From positions 79,662 through 143,661 of the forward strand of contig OMZA01000008.1 of assembly GCA_900315425.1 (NCBI GenBank): a stretch of 64,000 bases of DNA, written 5' to 3'. The translations under genes were made by a program, and so were the position numbers. The notes below the pieces were generated by a model. It was not told the origin of the DNA. It worked only from the letters and a program-made list of their open reading frames with translations, and searched no databases. Below, piece by piece: positions 27,345-36,522 of this stretch. Every line of letters begins with the position of its first letter. Position 1 is the first letter of the stretch. This stretch comes from an uncultured Eubacteriales bacterium. GTDB lineage: Bacteria > Bacillota > Clostridia > Lachnospirales > Lachnospiraceae.

Positions 27345-27935
27345 ATGTTGGAAGAAATATATTCACGACGCAGTATTAGAAAATATACAAATGAACCAAT
27401 ATCATGTTCTATTATAGAGAAAATTATTGATGCAGGGAGAGTGGCACCATCAGCGAAGAATCGACAGCCCTGGAAGTATCTTGTATATAGTGGGGAAGCA
27501 AAAGTTAGATTGCTTAGCATTATGAAAAAGGGTATTGAGATGGAAGAAATAAATCCAAGACTTCCTTTATCAGTGAATGGAATTCCGGATGCTAAAAATA
27601 CCCTTCGGATTATGGAAAATGCACCGGTCGTAATTGTTGTTCTTAATACAAATGGAAAATCACCATTTGTTCAGTTAGATGTGGATGGTAGATTTTCGGA
27701 AATGAATGATCTATTATCGATAGGAGCATCAATAGAAAATATGTTACTTAAGGCAGAGGAATTAAATATAGGAACATTGTGGATAGGTAATACATGTTTT
27801 GCATACCAAGAGCTGATGGAGTATATTGGGGGCACGGCAGAATTGATAGGAGCGATTGCTCTAGGATATAAGGCAGAGACTCCAGCTATGCGTCCAAGAA
27901 AGAAAATAGAGGATATTATTGTGTATTTTGATTAG
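27345..27935 (+). CDS. Nitroreductase family protein
   Basis: FMN-dependent NAD(P)H oxidoreductase fold of 196 aa. The N-terminus EEIYSRRSIRKYTNEPI is the classic FMN-phosphate-binding start, and GRVAPSAKNRQPWKYLV plus GIGTLWIGN-like (NIGTLWIGNTCF) and ALGYKAETPAMRPRK complete the family pattern. The ATG at 27345 is preferred over 27321 because AAGGAG lies 6 bases upstream. Substrate unknown. Confidence 0.92.
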   Translation: MLEEIYSRRSIRKYTNEPISCSIIEKIIDAGRVAPSAKNRQPWKYLVYSGEAKVRLLSIMKKGIEMEEINPRLPLSVNGIPDAKNTLRIMENAPVVIVVLNTNGKSPFVQLDVDGRFSEMNDLLSIGASIENMLLKAEELNIGTLWIGNTCFAYQELMEYIGGTAELIGAIALGYKAETPAMRPRKKIEDIIVYFD

Positions 27936-28064
27936 ATTTTATGTTAAAGAGTAACGATTAAAAATATAATTCAACTCGTGGTTGAACTATGATTTCAAAC
28001 TCCCTTCCGCGGTTATTGTTATCTGGCTGAAAGGTAAACTAAAAATAAAAACGGAGGTATTTAT

Positions 28065-28196
28065 ATGCTAGACAGTATTAAAGTTGGTAATTTTATAATG
28101 GAAAAACGTAAGTCTCTTGGGTTGACACAGCAACAGCTGGCTGACAAACTAAATGTTTCTTTTCAGGCAATTTCGAAATGGGAGAATGGAGATTGA
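28065..28196 (+). pseudogene. Truncated XRE helix-turn-helix regulator
   Basis: An ATG behind GGAGG begins 43 residues that contain a full Cro/C1-type HTH (KSLGLTQQQLADKLNVSFQA, then ISKWENG) and then stop at TGA. Family members normally continue for 100 or more residues, so this is the N-terminal stub of a broken gene. It could still be made as a DNA-binding minidomain. Confidence 0.7.
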
Positions 28197-28341
28197 GATA
28201 TAATAGTGACAAGCTTAAGAAAGCCTTATAAATAGGGCGTTTCAGAGGTTATTCCAAATTTATCTTATTAATCAGTTACGGTAAAATTGGTGGAGAAAGG
28301 CACCAGCAAACTGAATATGAAATCAAGAGTGGGTATTGGAC

Positions 28342-28398
28342 TACACCATCTTAAGCTTAGACTTTGATAAGAAGTTAGTTTGGGATGGTGTATTTTTT
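28342..28398 (+). terminator. Long-loop terminator
   Basis: Nine-base arms TACACCATC and GATGGTGTA flank a 33-base loop and are followed by TTTTTT. They separate the HTH remnant from the mobilisation genes. Confidence 0.55.
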
Positions 28399-28441
28399 AT
28401 CCTTCCGATGCGTGGCTACATTGGAACAAGTAGTGATGACA

Positions 28442-28471
28442 TTTCCTTAAGTTTGGTCACTTGTAAGGAAA
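28442..28471 (+). repeat. Inverted repeat upstream of the mobilisation genes
   Basis: TTTCCTTA and TAAGGAAA are perfect 8-base arms 14 bases apart. They precede the first small gene of the mobilisation block; a role as oriT or operator is possible but unproven. Confidence 0.4.
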
Positions 28472-28493
28472 ATGCCTGAAAAGGAGGTCCTGT

Positions 28494-28655
28494 ATGGGAT
28501 TAGGAAGCATTTTGATTGCAGTAGTGAAATTTCTTTTGAAGAGTGTGCTTTTTATTTTAAAGGAAGTTCTTTACGGAGCAAAGTTGTTTTTGTTGTTAGT
28601 TGTGCTGGTGGCAAGGGTCTTTCTGATTTTTACGAAAGCAGCAGTACCACAGTAG
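28494..28655 (+). CDS. Small hydrophobic protein of the mobilisation block
   Basis: A 53-aa membrane peptide (KFLLKSVLFILKEVLYGAKL, then FLLLVVLVARVFLIF) starts at ATG behind AAAGGAGG. It is followed 15 bases later by a lipoprotein pseudogene and then TnpV-like and relaxase remnants. Such small membrane proteins are seen at the head of mobilisable-element modules. Function unknown. Confidence 0.6.
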   Translation: MGLGSILIAVVKFLLKSVLFILKEVLYGAKLFLLLVVLVARVFLIFTKAAVPQ

Positions 28656-28670
28656 AAGGAGGAGATTTCT

Positions 28671-29349
28671 ATGTTAAAGAAAGTATGGTTTATGTTTGTG
28701 TTGTGGAGCGTTTTGATGGTTTCGGGATGCTCCGGTGGTATGAAAAAGGATAATACAGAGAGCGTGGCTGTTACAGATGATGTGGTTTCGGATTTGATTA
28801 TGGCTGAGGCTGAATCGGATGTAGTATTGGAAACTGATGTTGATGCAGTAGAAAATTCTAATACATCTGAGACAGAGGAGCAGAGTGGAAATAGTTATAA
28901 GGTGGAAGCTTCAAATACGGAAGAACCTACAGCAGATACGATTACAATAGAAGCTGATGATAGCCATCAAGTACAGAGGCACCAAGCGAGCCGGAAACGA
29001 TTACTACTCAGCCTGCCACACCACCTGAGGAACAACAACCAACCACACCGGAGCAGACACCACCATCACCTGAAGCACCGGTTACGGAAGAAGATACTGA
29101 GCCTGCGACAGATGATAGAGGAAATCCTGCGGACGGAAGTCCGGTATTTGAGATTACCTTCAACATACCACAGGCAGAATATGGGGGATATGATGCGGAC
29201 CGTGTGGCAAGGCTTGCTGTGAGGAAGAGATTGCAGACTACATAGCAGGTATGATGGTACTGGAAGTGGAACCTTACTTTTATATTGAGTGTTCCGGAGT
29301 TTATCAGGGCAATAGCATAGAATTTTATGAGTTCCGTTGCTATCGTTAA
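28671..29349 (+). pseudogene. Lipoprotein of mobilisation module, frameshifted
   Basis: Begins with a signal peptide and lipobox (VLMVSGC). A Glu/Thr-rich spacer follows. Near 28970 the frame shifts to a Pro/Thr-rich stretch (EQQPTTPEQTPPSPEAP) and then DRGNPADGSPVFEITFNIPQ. Near 29217 a second shift leads to CEEEIADYIAGMMVLEVEPY, ending at 29349. Joined, the pieces give one exported protein of about 225 residues. Two frameshifts make it nonfunctional unless there are sequencing errors. Confidence 0.7.
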
Positions 29350-29381
29350 GGCGGATATTTTGAGAGAGGAGGCGATGAAAT

Positions 29382-29595
29382 TTGAGAAAGATCGATATTC
29401 CTTATGTGGAAAAGGATGGTATTCTGTATTCGTTACTTACTATCCCTGCTGACCGAAATTGTCGGCAGTAGGAAAGTACGGACTGCTGTGGTTATCTTAT
29501 ATGAAGCAAAACCACAAGGGAAGGTTTCGGACGATCACAAGGCATTGGATGAGGTAATACAGATGATGAAGCAGTTAGTGGAAAGGTGGAGATGA
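29382..29595 (+). pseudogene. TnpV-like transposon protein, frameshifted
   Basis: TTG at 29382 behind GGAGG gives RKIDIPYVEKDGILYSLL. A second frame gives VGKYGLLWLSYMKQNHKGRF, and a third gives ALDEVIQMMKQLVERW. In that order these resemble the small TnpV-type proteins of Clostridia mobile elements (from memory). At least two frameshifts and one stop break it. The relaxase starts four bases after its end. Confidence 0.6.
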
Positions 29596-29598
29596 TTA

Positions 29599-31476
29599 TG
29601 GCGATAACAAAGATTATGTGTATGAAGTCAGCAGAGTATGGGAATGTGGCTGCACATCTGAAACATTCCATAGCTTATATTTGTAATGAAACAAAGACGG
29701 AAAACGGAAGTCTGGTGGGCGGTATTAACTGTCTGCCGGATTTTGCTTATGAGCAAATGATAGGGACAAAGGAAATGTTTGGGCAAACCGGGGGAAGGCA
29801 GTGATATCATTTTATTATATCCCTGAAGCCGGGAGAGGGAACCAGGGAGCAGATGTATGAGATTACCAGACGATTTGCAGAAGAGTTTTTGGGTGGTGAA
29901 TATGAGGGTGTATTCGGTGTTCACACAGATAAGGATCACCTTCACGGACATCTTGTATATAACAGTGTAAATATGGTTACCGGTAGGAAATACAGCTATA
30001 AAAAAGGGGACTGGAAGGATGTGATACAGCCCATAACCAACAGACTGTGTGAGGAATATGGTTTGTCCATTGTTGCGGCTGAATACAGCAAAGACCCTGT
30101 GAATATGAACCGCAAGCAGTGGGAAAAGGAGCAGAGCTGGGGGCGATTTTATCACGGGAGATATGCAGTATTGCAGGAATAAGGCAGAAAGCTTTTAAAA
30201 ATTTATTTTTCTTATGGAAAAGCTTGGGTATGAGGTTAAGGTAGGTACCCATATTTCCATAAAAGCAGAATGTATGAGGCGTAGCAGGAGACTGGATACG
30301 CTGGATGAAGAATTTTCGGTGCAGAATCTACAGACCTATTATGAGCAGGAGCGGCCCTATAAGTATGTGGAGCCGCCTGTATATCATTCGGGCTATGCTT
30401 TGCATAAGAAACCGGCTAATGCTTTTCAACAGCGGTATTATGGAAAGTTGTATCGTATGTGTGTGGTGCAGAAATGCCGATTTCAATACAAGTACACAAG
30501 GTATCAGCAGGACCTTATCCGCATGAAGGAGTTGCAGGAGGAGTATCTTTTCTTAAAACGTGAGGGTATAAATGGCTGGGAGGATGTATTCCAGGCAAAG
30601 CAGACGGTGGAACAGAAGATTGTAGATATTGATGCAAAAAAGAAGGAGCTTTACAAGGAGCATGCCCGATACAAGTACCAATACGAAAAGGATGGGGATG
30701 TGAATATTTGCCTGTATCATGAGGCTCATTATAGGGAGCAGCTGGAAGAACTTAAAGAGAGGCGGAAGGTAGCAAAAAGGGAATGTGCAACAATTAACCG
30801 CTGTATCAGTGAAAGTACCTTTGCTCATATGGAAATTCCCCTTGATGTGGATGTGGAGAATCTTTATATGGTGGATATGCCGGAGTTTGAGGGAAATGAG
30901 ATTTCGTATGCGGAGAGTATGGATTATGACGAGACTACAGAATATGGAGCAGCAGAGACAGATGAGTATACAGAGTCATATGACGAAGAAAAAATATCTA
31001 AGGCGGATTCAACTGTTATTGATGGTGTGCTGTCTGAAGCAGATGTTGTAGTGACAGATTCGTCTATAACTGAAATTTTACACGAAGAAATAGATATGAT
31101 TGTACAAGAAGTTTACAATGATATCGATGAGTCGGAGATAGTCGAATTGCCTTATGAACCAGAAAATGAACTTATAGAGGCGATAGTTGAAGGTGAAGCA
31201 AATTTGCAGACGGTGGAAGCTCTTGATATGACAAAGGAATGCTATGAAGCACTTACGGATAAAGAAAAAGTGGAATGGCTTGGAATAGCAGATTGCAGTG
31301 TACAGGAGGCTATTCAAAAATTTATAAGTAAGCTTGATTCCATAGGTGTTGTTTATCGGTATAGTGATGATATGTTGGATGAATTTATGAGACTTGAGTC
31401 GGTGAAGGAACTGATGAAAAGTGGAGAAAAAAGCGAACAAACACAAAGAAGTGCACAAAAAGAAAGGCGAAAATAG
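29599..31476 (+). pseudogene. Relaxase/mobilisation nuclease, broken
   Basis: Fragment 1 (29599-29804) is the N-terminus MAITKIMCMKSAEYGN then ENGSLVGGINCLPDFAYEQM. Fragment 2 (about 29820-30182) has the catalytic-domain part VHTDKDHLHGHLVYNSVN (His-rich motif III) and KGDWKDVIQPITNRLCEEYGL. Fragment 3 (30214-31476) is a long, coiled-coil and acidic C-terminal region. Frames go 1, 3, 1, with a frameshift near 29803 and a stop at 30180. Intact it would be a MOB-type relaxase that nicks oriT for conjugal mobilisation. Confidence 0.8.
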
Positions 31477-31574
31477 ATAAAGTATATTTACTATGGATGA
31501 AGTAAAAGAATTATGAAATTTCCATAGATAAAGAGAGTAAGAAGAAATGTAAATCACATAGGATTTTTAGAATA

Positions 31575-31622
31575 AAGGAAGCATCGCTCCATAACTAATA
31601 GTTATAGGAGCGACACTTCCTT
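31575..31622 (-). terminator. Terminator/hairpin after the lantibiotic precursor
   Basis: A long imperfect hairpin: GGAAG, TCGCTCC and ATAACT pair with AGTTAT, GGAGCGA and CTTCC around an AAT loop. On the minus strand it is followed by a T-rich stretch. It lies 14 bases after the precursor stop. Confidence 0.7.
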
Positions 31623-31635
31623 ATTGTTGATAATC

Positions 31636-31833
31636 TTAACAACTCTGGGTTAAATTACATTCGGCAGAAATTGAACAAAAAGCACCATAGCTACCCAATG
31701 TTGCGCGTTTGCAATATTTTTTAGAACTTTTTTTTGTATATGTACCACCTAATGTCTGGCGCATATCCTGTTCATTTAATTCATCTAAAAGATTACCTAC
31801 GGGATTTTCTTTAAAAAAGTCATTTTTTTTCAC
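31636..31833 (-). CDS. Type II lantibiotic precursor peptide (LanA)
   Basis: 65-aa precursor starting at GTG behind GAAAGGTGG. The 30-residue leader ends with the double-glycine site (ELNEQDMRQTLGG), as expected for cleavage by a C39-peptidase transporter. The 35-residue core has four Cys (positions 11, 23, 29, 35) and many Ser/Thr. Near its C-terminus, GAFCSISAEC closely matches the lipid-II-binding ring motif CTLTxEC of mersacidin, plantaricin C and two-peptide alpha chains, with conservative changes. It is transcribed away from the LanM-LanT operon and is separated from it by an IS66 remnant. Only one precursor is seen. Confidence 0.88.
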   Translation of the reverse strand: MKKNDFFKENPVGNLLDELNEQDMRQTLGGTYTKKSSKKYCKRATLGSYGAFCSISAECNLTQSC

Positions 31834-31877
31834 AGTGTCACCACCTTTCTGAGTATAATTTGCAAAACTGCTTTTTT

Positions 31878-31906
31878 ATGCTAGTGGAAAATAGAAGAAA
31901 TGTCAA
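31878..31906 (-). promoter_or_regulatory. Promoter of the lantibiotic precursor gene
   Basis: On the minus strand TTGACA (31906-31901) is followed after 17 bases by TAGCAT (31883-31878), 45 bases before the GTG start. Confidence 0.6.
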
Positions 31907-32027
31907 GAAAATTCACAGAATAATTTCTTGGAAAAATGAAAATGGGTTACAGTACAGACGTTAGCTTGAACTGAATAAAACGATGGTATAAACTTGAGCT
32001 GTAATCAGGTTTGACCATCGGTTTTCT

Positions 32028-33332
32028 TTATCCAAAAATCTTGGATACTCTGTCAAATACATTTGTCTCATTATTTCTGCGCATCATTAACAGCATGCTC
32101 ATGCTTTGACAGAGGTAATCGATGCTTTCAAAACTCCGGAATGACACGGCCTGCTTTTGTTTCCGTTTGTATGATCTTAGATCTCTTTCGGCTTCATTAT
32201 TAGTGGCTGGAACCCTGTTATCGTGAAGAAACAGGAGATGGTTTTTCATATATTTAGCCATTCTTTTATAATGATTGAAACCATCTTTATAATAATCACT
32301 TGGTTGTTCGTACTCGTATTCTTCTTTTGCAATAATTCTTCTGAAGAATCAAGTCCGTTTCCGTAATGCAGCATTTCTTTTATTAATGCAAGCATTTGCG
32401 TACTCCATGTTTTATCCTGTTCATTTGCATCAGAATCCTTGAGATAACGTTCCACATGAGCCATACATTCCTGATGATCCGAACAATATTTATAGAATGT
32501 TTTCTCATGGTCATGGACGATGATACCTGCATAATCTTCAGCAGGAAAAGAAATGCTTTGATGCTACCATCATAATTAATATCATTTACAACTCCGTCAG
32601 GAAAAGCGGCATGCAGTCGTTCACCCGTTTTTGAGTTGTAGTATACATCAGCACAATATTCAACTATATCCAGAGCTAATCGTATTCCGACCACCTGCTT
32701 TGTGATAGTCTTTTTTGTTTTCTTAAAATCCGGATCATTCAGGACTTCTTCCGGAGCAGGCAGATTTACAACCTTTGCAGGAGTATGTTTTTTTCTTCCA
32801 TATCCTTTATGGCCCGGCTGGGCACCCTGTTTTCAGCCTGTTTTCTCACGGCTGTTTGAAATCTTTTTTATGTTTGTGCTCATTGAGGATGGAATGGACG
32901 AATTCTCGTAATTATGGTTTAACTGGGCAGTGCGTTTCTTATTTTTTTCCTTTTCTTCCTCCAATTCCACTCCGAGTCTGTATTTTTCGAGCCTTTCTTC
33001 TTTGAGCTTATCAAGTGCACCATCGCGCTGTATTTCGGCATTTAAAGCACTTTTATCAGGTCTTTGTCTGCTTTGGCAAGCTTTTCCTCGCATTCTTTAT
33101 CAAAGTCATCCGTTACTTCAATCCAATAGTTGCGTACAGTTACAGTCTCAGCATGTGCTCTTTCAACTTCCTTTTCCAGAGCCTTGATTCTGGTTTCCTG
33201 TTTTCGGATAATACTCTGGTAATAAGCTTCCATCTGAATATATTTTTTTTCACTTTTAAAAGCAGCTATTTGGTTTTCAGCTGCTTTTAAACGGTATTGA
33301 AGAGTTGAAATACATTCAAATGAACTGTTCAT
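32028..33332 (-). pseudogene. IS66 transposase, fragmented
   Basis: The 5' piece (33332 down to about 33042) is coiled-coil (LQYRLKAAENQIAAFKSEKK), as in IS66 transposase N-termini. The middle pieces (about 33093-32246) are in different frames. The last piece (32261-32028) holds the conserved C-terminal part HDNRVPATNNEAERDLRSYK and RSFESIDYLCQSMSML. Several frameshifts and missing segments make it inactive. Confidence 0.8.
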
Positions 33333-33352
33333 TTCGATTTTTTCCTTTCTGC

Positions 33353-33553
33353 TTATTCAAGTGCTCTCAGGAGGTTGACTGAATCGTGTATCTTTTCTAC
33401 GTATTCCTGCTGCTGGGTAATCTGTATTTTCTGATAATCAATGATTTCTTTCTGGGCTTCAATCAGTTCACTTTGAACATCTATGGCGTGTTCCAGATCT
33501 TTGATATAGTTCTGTGTTTTTTTATCAAGTTTACTAATATCCACTCTTTTCAC
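33353..33553 (-). CDS. Small coiled-coil protein in the IS66 remnant
   Basis: An open frame of 66 codons on the same strand and just upstream of the transposase remnant encodes a mostly helical peptide (KKTQNYIKDLEHAIDVQSEL). It is probably the accessory small gene that precedes the transposase in this IS subgroup. Expression and function are uncertain. Confidence 0.45.
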   Translation of the reverse strand: MKRVDISKLDKKTQNYIKDLEHAIDVQSELIEAQKEIIDYQKIQITQQQEYVEKIHDSVNLLRALE

Positions 33554-33744
33554 CTCGCTTTGTATCTGATAACTATTGTATCGAATTTACAAAAAAAGGC
33601 ATTTATGAAATACTATCAACATGATATTCATAAATGCCAAAGATTATCCACGAAAAAATTTTTTTAAATTCAGCAATTTAGACAATGGTTATTTATGGGG
33701 TGTGTACAGTAACGAAAATGGGAAGCAAATTTGAAAAGAGCAAC

Positions 33745-33773
33745 TTGATTAATTGTAAAATTTAGAGTACAAT
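33745..33773 (+). promoter_or_regulatory. Promoter of the lantibiotic transporter operon
   Basis: TTGATT (33745-33750) and TACAAT (33768-33773) with a 17-base spacer lie 36 bases before the ABC transporter ATPase start and just outside the IS66 right target duplication. The IS therefore did not cut this promoter. Confidence 0.65.
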
Positions 33774-33808
33774 ATCTGCTTGTTTGAAAAGAAAGGAGAA
33801 TTGATAAT

Positions 33809-34543
33809 ATGATTAAACTTAATGATTTACATAAAGTTTATACTGCTCTTGGAGGGGTAAATTGTACGGCTTTGAACAATATAAATCTTCAAATTTATGA
33901 CAATGAATTTTTGGCTATTATGGGAGAATCGGGTAGTGGAAAATCAACAATACTTAATATGATTTCTATGATAGATTCACCAACGTCTGGTAATATAGTG
34001 TTTGATGAAATAAATAATTTGAAAAATATGACAGAAAATCAGAAAGAAGAGTATAGAAGGAAGAAGATTGGAATGATATTTCAGGATTTTAAATTATTAA
34101 ATAAATTTAGTTTAAAAGACAATATATTATTGCCACTTCTTATGCAAGGCTTTAAGTATGAAAGTATTGAACCAGAATTTGTAAAAATAGTCGAGATGCT
34201 TAATTTGGATTTTTCATTAGATAAATATCCCTATGAGATATCAGGAGGACAACAACAAAGGATTGCCATTGCAAGAGCATTGATAAAAAAACCAGAGATT
34301 ATATTGGCTGATGAACCAACAGGAGCATTAGATTCGAAAAATAGTGAGATTATTTTGAAATTGCTTAAAGAAATAAATAAAACAGGACAAACAATTTTGA
34401 TGGTAACACATAGTGTTAAAGCGGCAAGTTTTGCTGATAGAATAATAATATTAAAGGATGGATGCATAGATAACGAAATCCGTAATGAAAACAAAAATCC
34501 AGAAGAAATCATGAGGAATGTAACGGATTATTTCTGTTTTTAG
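33809..34543 (+). CDS. ABC transporter ATPase, lantibiotic immunity type
   Basis: 244-aa ATPase of the MacB/LolD/BceA class, with Walker A GESGSGKST near residue 39, Q-loop FQDFKLL, signature ISGGQQQRIAIARAL and Walker B IILADEPTGALDS. With the next gene it forms a BceAB-like transporter that typically removes peptide antibiotics from lipid II, giving self-immunity to the lantibiotic or resistance. No BceRS two-component system is next to it, so control is probably constitutive or through an unlinked regulator. RBS is AAAGGAG. Confidence 0.9.
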   Translation: MIKLNDLHKVYTALGGVNCTALNNINLQIYDNEFLAIMGESGSGKSTILNMISMIDSPTSGNIVFDEINNLKNMTENQKEEYRRKKIGMIFQDFKLLNKFSLKDNILLPLLMQGFKYESIEPEFVKIVEMLNLDFSLDKYPYEISGGQQQRIAIARALIKKPEIILADEPTGALDSKNSEIILKLLKEINKTGQTILMVTHSVKAASFADRIIILKDGCIDNEIRNENKNPEEIMRNVTDYFCF

Positions 34544-34557
34544 TAAAGAGAGGGATT

Positions 34558-36522
34558 ATGTATAATAATAGATGTATAGAATTGGCTATTACAAATATCA
34601 GAAGTAACAAGAAGTTTTACGTGCCATATTTTGTTGCATGTATATGTTTGATGATAATAACTGGCATATTAATGTTATTGTCAAAAAGTGAGTGTGTTTG
34701 CAATTTGAGTTTTGGCAGTACATTGTCAATGATTTTTTCTAAAGCATCAATATTGGCGAACATCATGTTGTTATTATTTATGTTTTTAGGAAATAGAGTA
34801 TTATTGAAAAACGAGACATATTTTATTGGACTATTACAATGTGTAGGCATAAAGAGAAAAACTGTTTTGGTAGTATATTTAGTTGAGCAAACTATTATTT
34901 TTATTGCGGCAGGAATAGCAAGCGTTTGTCTTACACCTGTTTTATTTTATGTGTCAATGTTTGGCTTGAGGAATTTAATGAATTTAGAGGGGGTGTTGCA
35001 AGAAAATGTTGATTTTTATACATTGCTAAAAAGCTTTATGATACACTTGTGCTTTTTTATATGTGTTCAAGTGGGGAATTGTATATACATAAAGAAAAAT
35101 AATCCGCTTAGTACAATGTTGAATGAGGTAAGAAGTGAGGCGCATACTGTTAAAAAAATGACTAAAGGGTGGTATGTGCTATCGTTAGGGATAATAACGC
35201 TGGGGTATTATTTTCCTCATATGATCAAAGCTGATTTTCAAATAGTACTTTATATGTTTGGAGCGGCGATGCTGTTGATTTTTGGAACAATATTGCTTTT
35301 TAAAAAAGGGATAATTGATATATTATTAAGCATAAAAAAAAGGAAACTTTTTTATAATAAAAAAGTTTTTTTTGTAGTATCAGATCTTTTGTATGGCGTA
35401 AATAAAAATGCAATGGCTTTAGCCATGTTAACTATATTGTTAACTGGAATTTTAACGGTTCTTTTAGGTGGAACAGCATTATATTTAAGCGTTTATGATA
35501 ATATTGAACAAAAATATGCATATGACATACAGATTGATGAATATGAGCAAAATATTGCTGTTTTTGACGAAGAGACACTTGACGAACTAGCCAATGAAGC
35601 AAAAGTTGAAATAAAGACATATAAGATTGTTTCATATTGCAATTCTGTAATGAGTTATTCAGAGAGTTCATTGAATGAGTGGGATGGCGTGTACGATCAC
35701 GAACAATTGATTGATGTTTATTTTATCCCTGTAGAAAAAAGTATAATCGAAAATATAGGAGCAACTAATGATATAGTAATATATGATCCAGAAAATAGAA
35801 TTACTACATCAGATCTTTTGATTGGTGGCGTGAAATATAATGTTATAAGAGAAGAACATAGTGAAATTCAAGTAATAAAAGATGGTGGAAAAAGTGATTT
35901 AGATGAAATATATATATTTGCTCATATGGAACAATTAGAAAAGATGGATGTTAATAAGTATAGCTATAATCAATGGATAGGTGTTAACATATGTGATGCG
36001 AAACAAATGTCAAATACATTATGTGAATTAATAGAAGAATATATATTGGAATCAAATCAAGAAAATGTTTTTTATAGTAGTAGACAAGAGGCTATAGAGG
36101 AAACATATCAGATGTATGGCGGATTATATTTTGTTTCGATAATATTGGGTATATCATTGATTATTGCGTTTGTTATTTTGTTGTTTTATAAACTAAATGA
36201 TGATTTATTGGATAATAGACACAATTATCGCACGATGTATCATCTTGGCATGTCTCGACGGGAATTAAATGCTTTAAGTAAAGATTATATAAAAGTTGTA
36301 TATTTGGTTCCAATTATTATATCTACCGCCCACTATTTGTTTATGGCAATGGCAGTAAAGATTATATTGAATAGAGAAGTGAGTGTATCGAATTTATATT
36401 ATATTCAAATATGTATTATGGTATTATTAGTAGTGGTTATCATTGTTTTTCTGTTATATAAAGGATTACTTGCTGTATTAACGCAAAATGATATTATGAC
36501 AATGGGAGAGTGTTATGAGTAA
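34558..36522 (+). CDS. FtsX-like ABC permease, BceB-type
   Basis: 654-aa membrane protein with four N-terminal hydrophobic segments, further segments near residues 205-260 and 280-305, a large extracellular region of about 200 residues (roughly 305-520), and three C-terminal segments. This is the layout of BceB-type permeases that sense and expel cell-wall-active peptides. It pairs with the ATPase upstream (14-base gap) and overlaps the lanM start by eight bases, tying immunity to synthesis. Confidence 0.88.
   Translation: MYNNRCIELAITNIRSNKKFYVPYFVACICLMIITGILMLLSKSECVCNLSFGSTLSMIFSKASILANIMLLLFMFLGNRVLLKNETYFIGLLQCVGIKRKTVLVVYLVEQTIIFIAAGIASVCLTPVLFYVSMFGLRNLMNLEGVLQENVDFYTLLKSFMIHLCFFICVQVGNCIYIKKNNPLSTMLNEVRSEAHTVKKMTKGWYVLSLGIITLGYYFPHMIKADFQIVLYMFGAAMLLIFGTILLFKKGIIDILLSIKKRKLFYNKKVFFVVSDLLYGVNKNAMALAMLTILLTGILTVLLGGTALYLSVYDNIEQKYAYDIQIDEYEQNIAVFDEETLDELANEAKVEIKTYKIVSYCNSVMSYSESSLNEWDGVYDHEQLIDVYFIPVEKSIIENIGATNDIVIYDPENRITTSDLLIGGVKYNVIREEHSEIQVIKDGGKSDLDEIYIFAHMEQLEKMDVNKYSYNQWIGVNICDAKQMSNTLCELIEEYILESNQENVFYSSRQEAIEETYQMYGGLYFVSIILGISLIIAFVILLFYKLNDDLLDNRHNYRTMYHLGMSRRELNALSKDYIKVVYLVPIIISTAHYLFMAMAVKIILNREVSVSNLYYIQICIMVLLVVVIIVFLLYKGLLAVLTQNDIMTMGECYE

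Larger units (their letters stand above)
31947..33714 (-). mobile_element. IS66-family insertion sequence remnant
   Basis: The element is bounded by imperfect inverted repeats (TTACAGTACAGAC at 31947 and, inverted, GTGTGTACAGTAA at 33700-33712). It is flanked by the direct repeat AAAATGGG at 31939-31946 and 33715-33722, the 8-bp duplication expected for IS66. Inside are minus-strand transposase fragments. At about 1.77 kb it is shorter than typical IS66 elements, so internal sequence has been lost. It lies between the precursor gene and the lantibiotic transporter operon. Confidence 0.8.
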
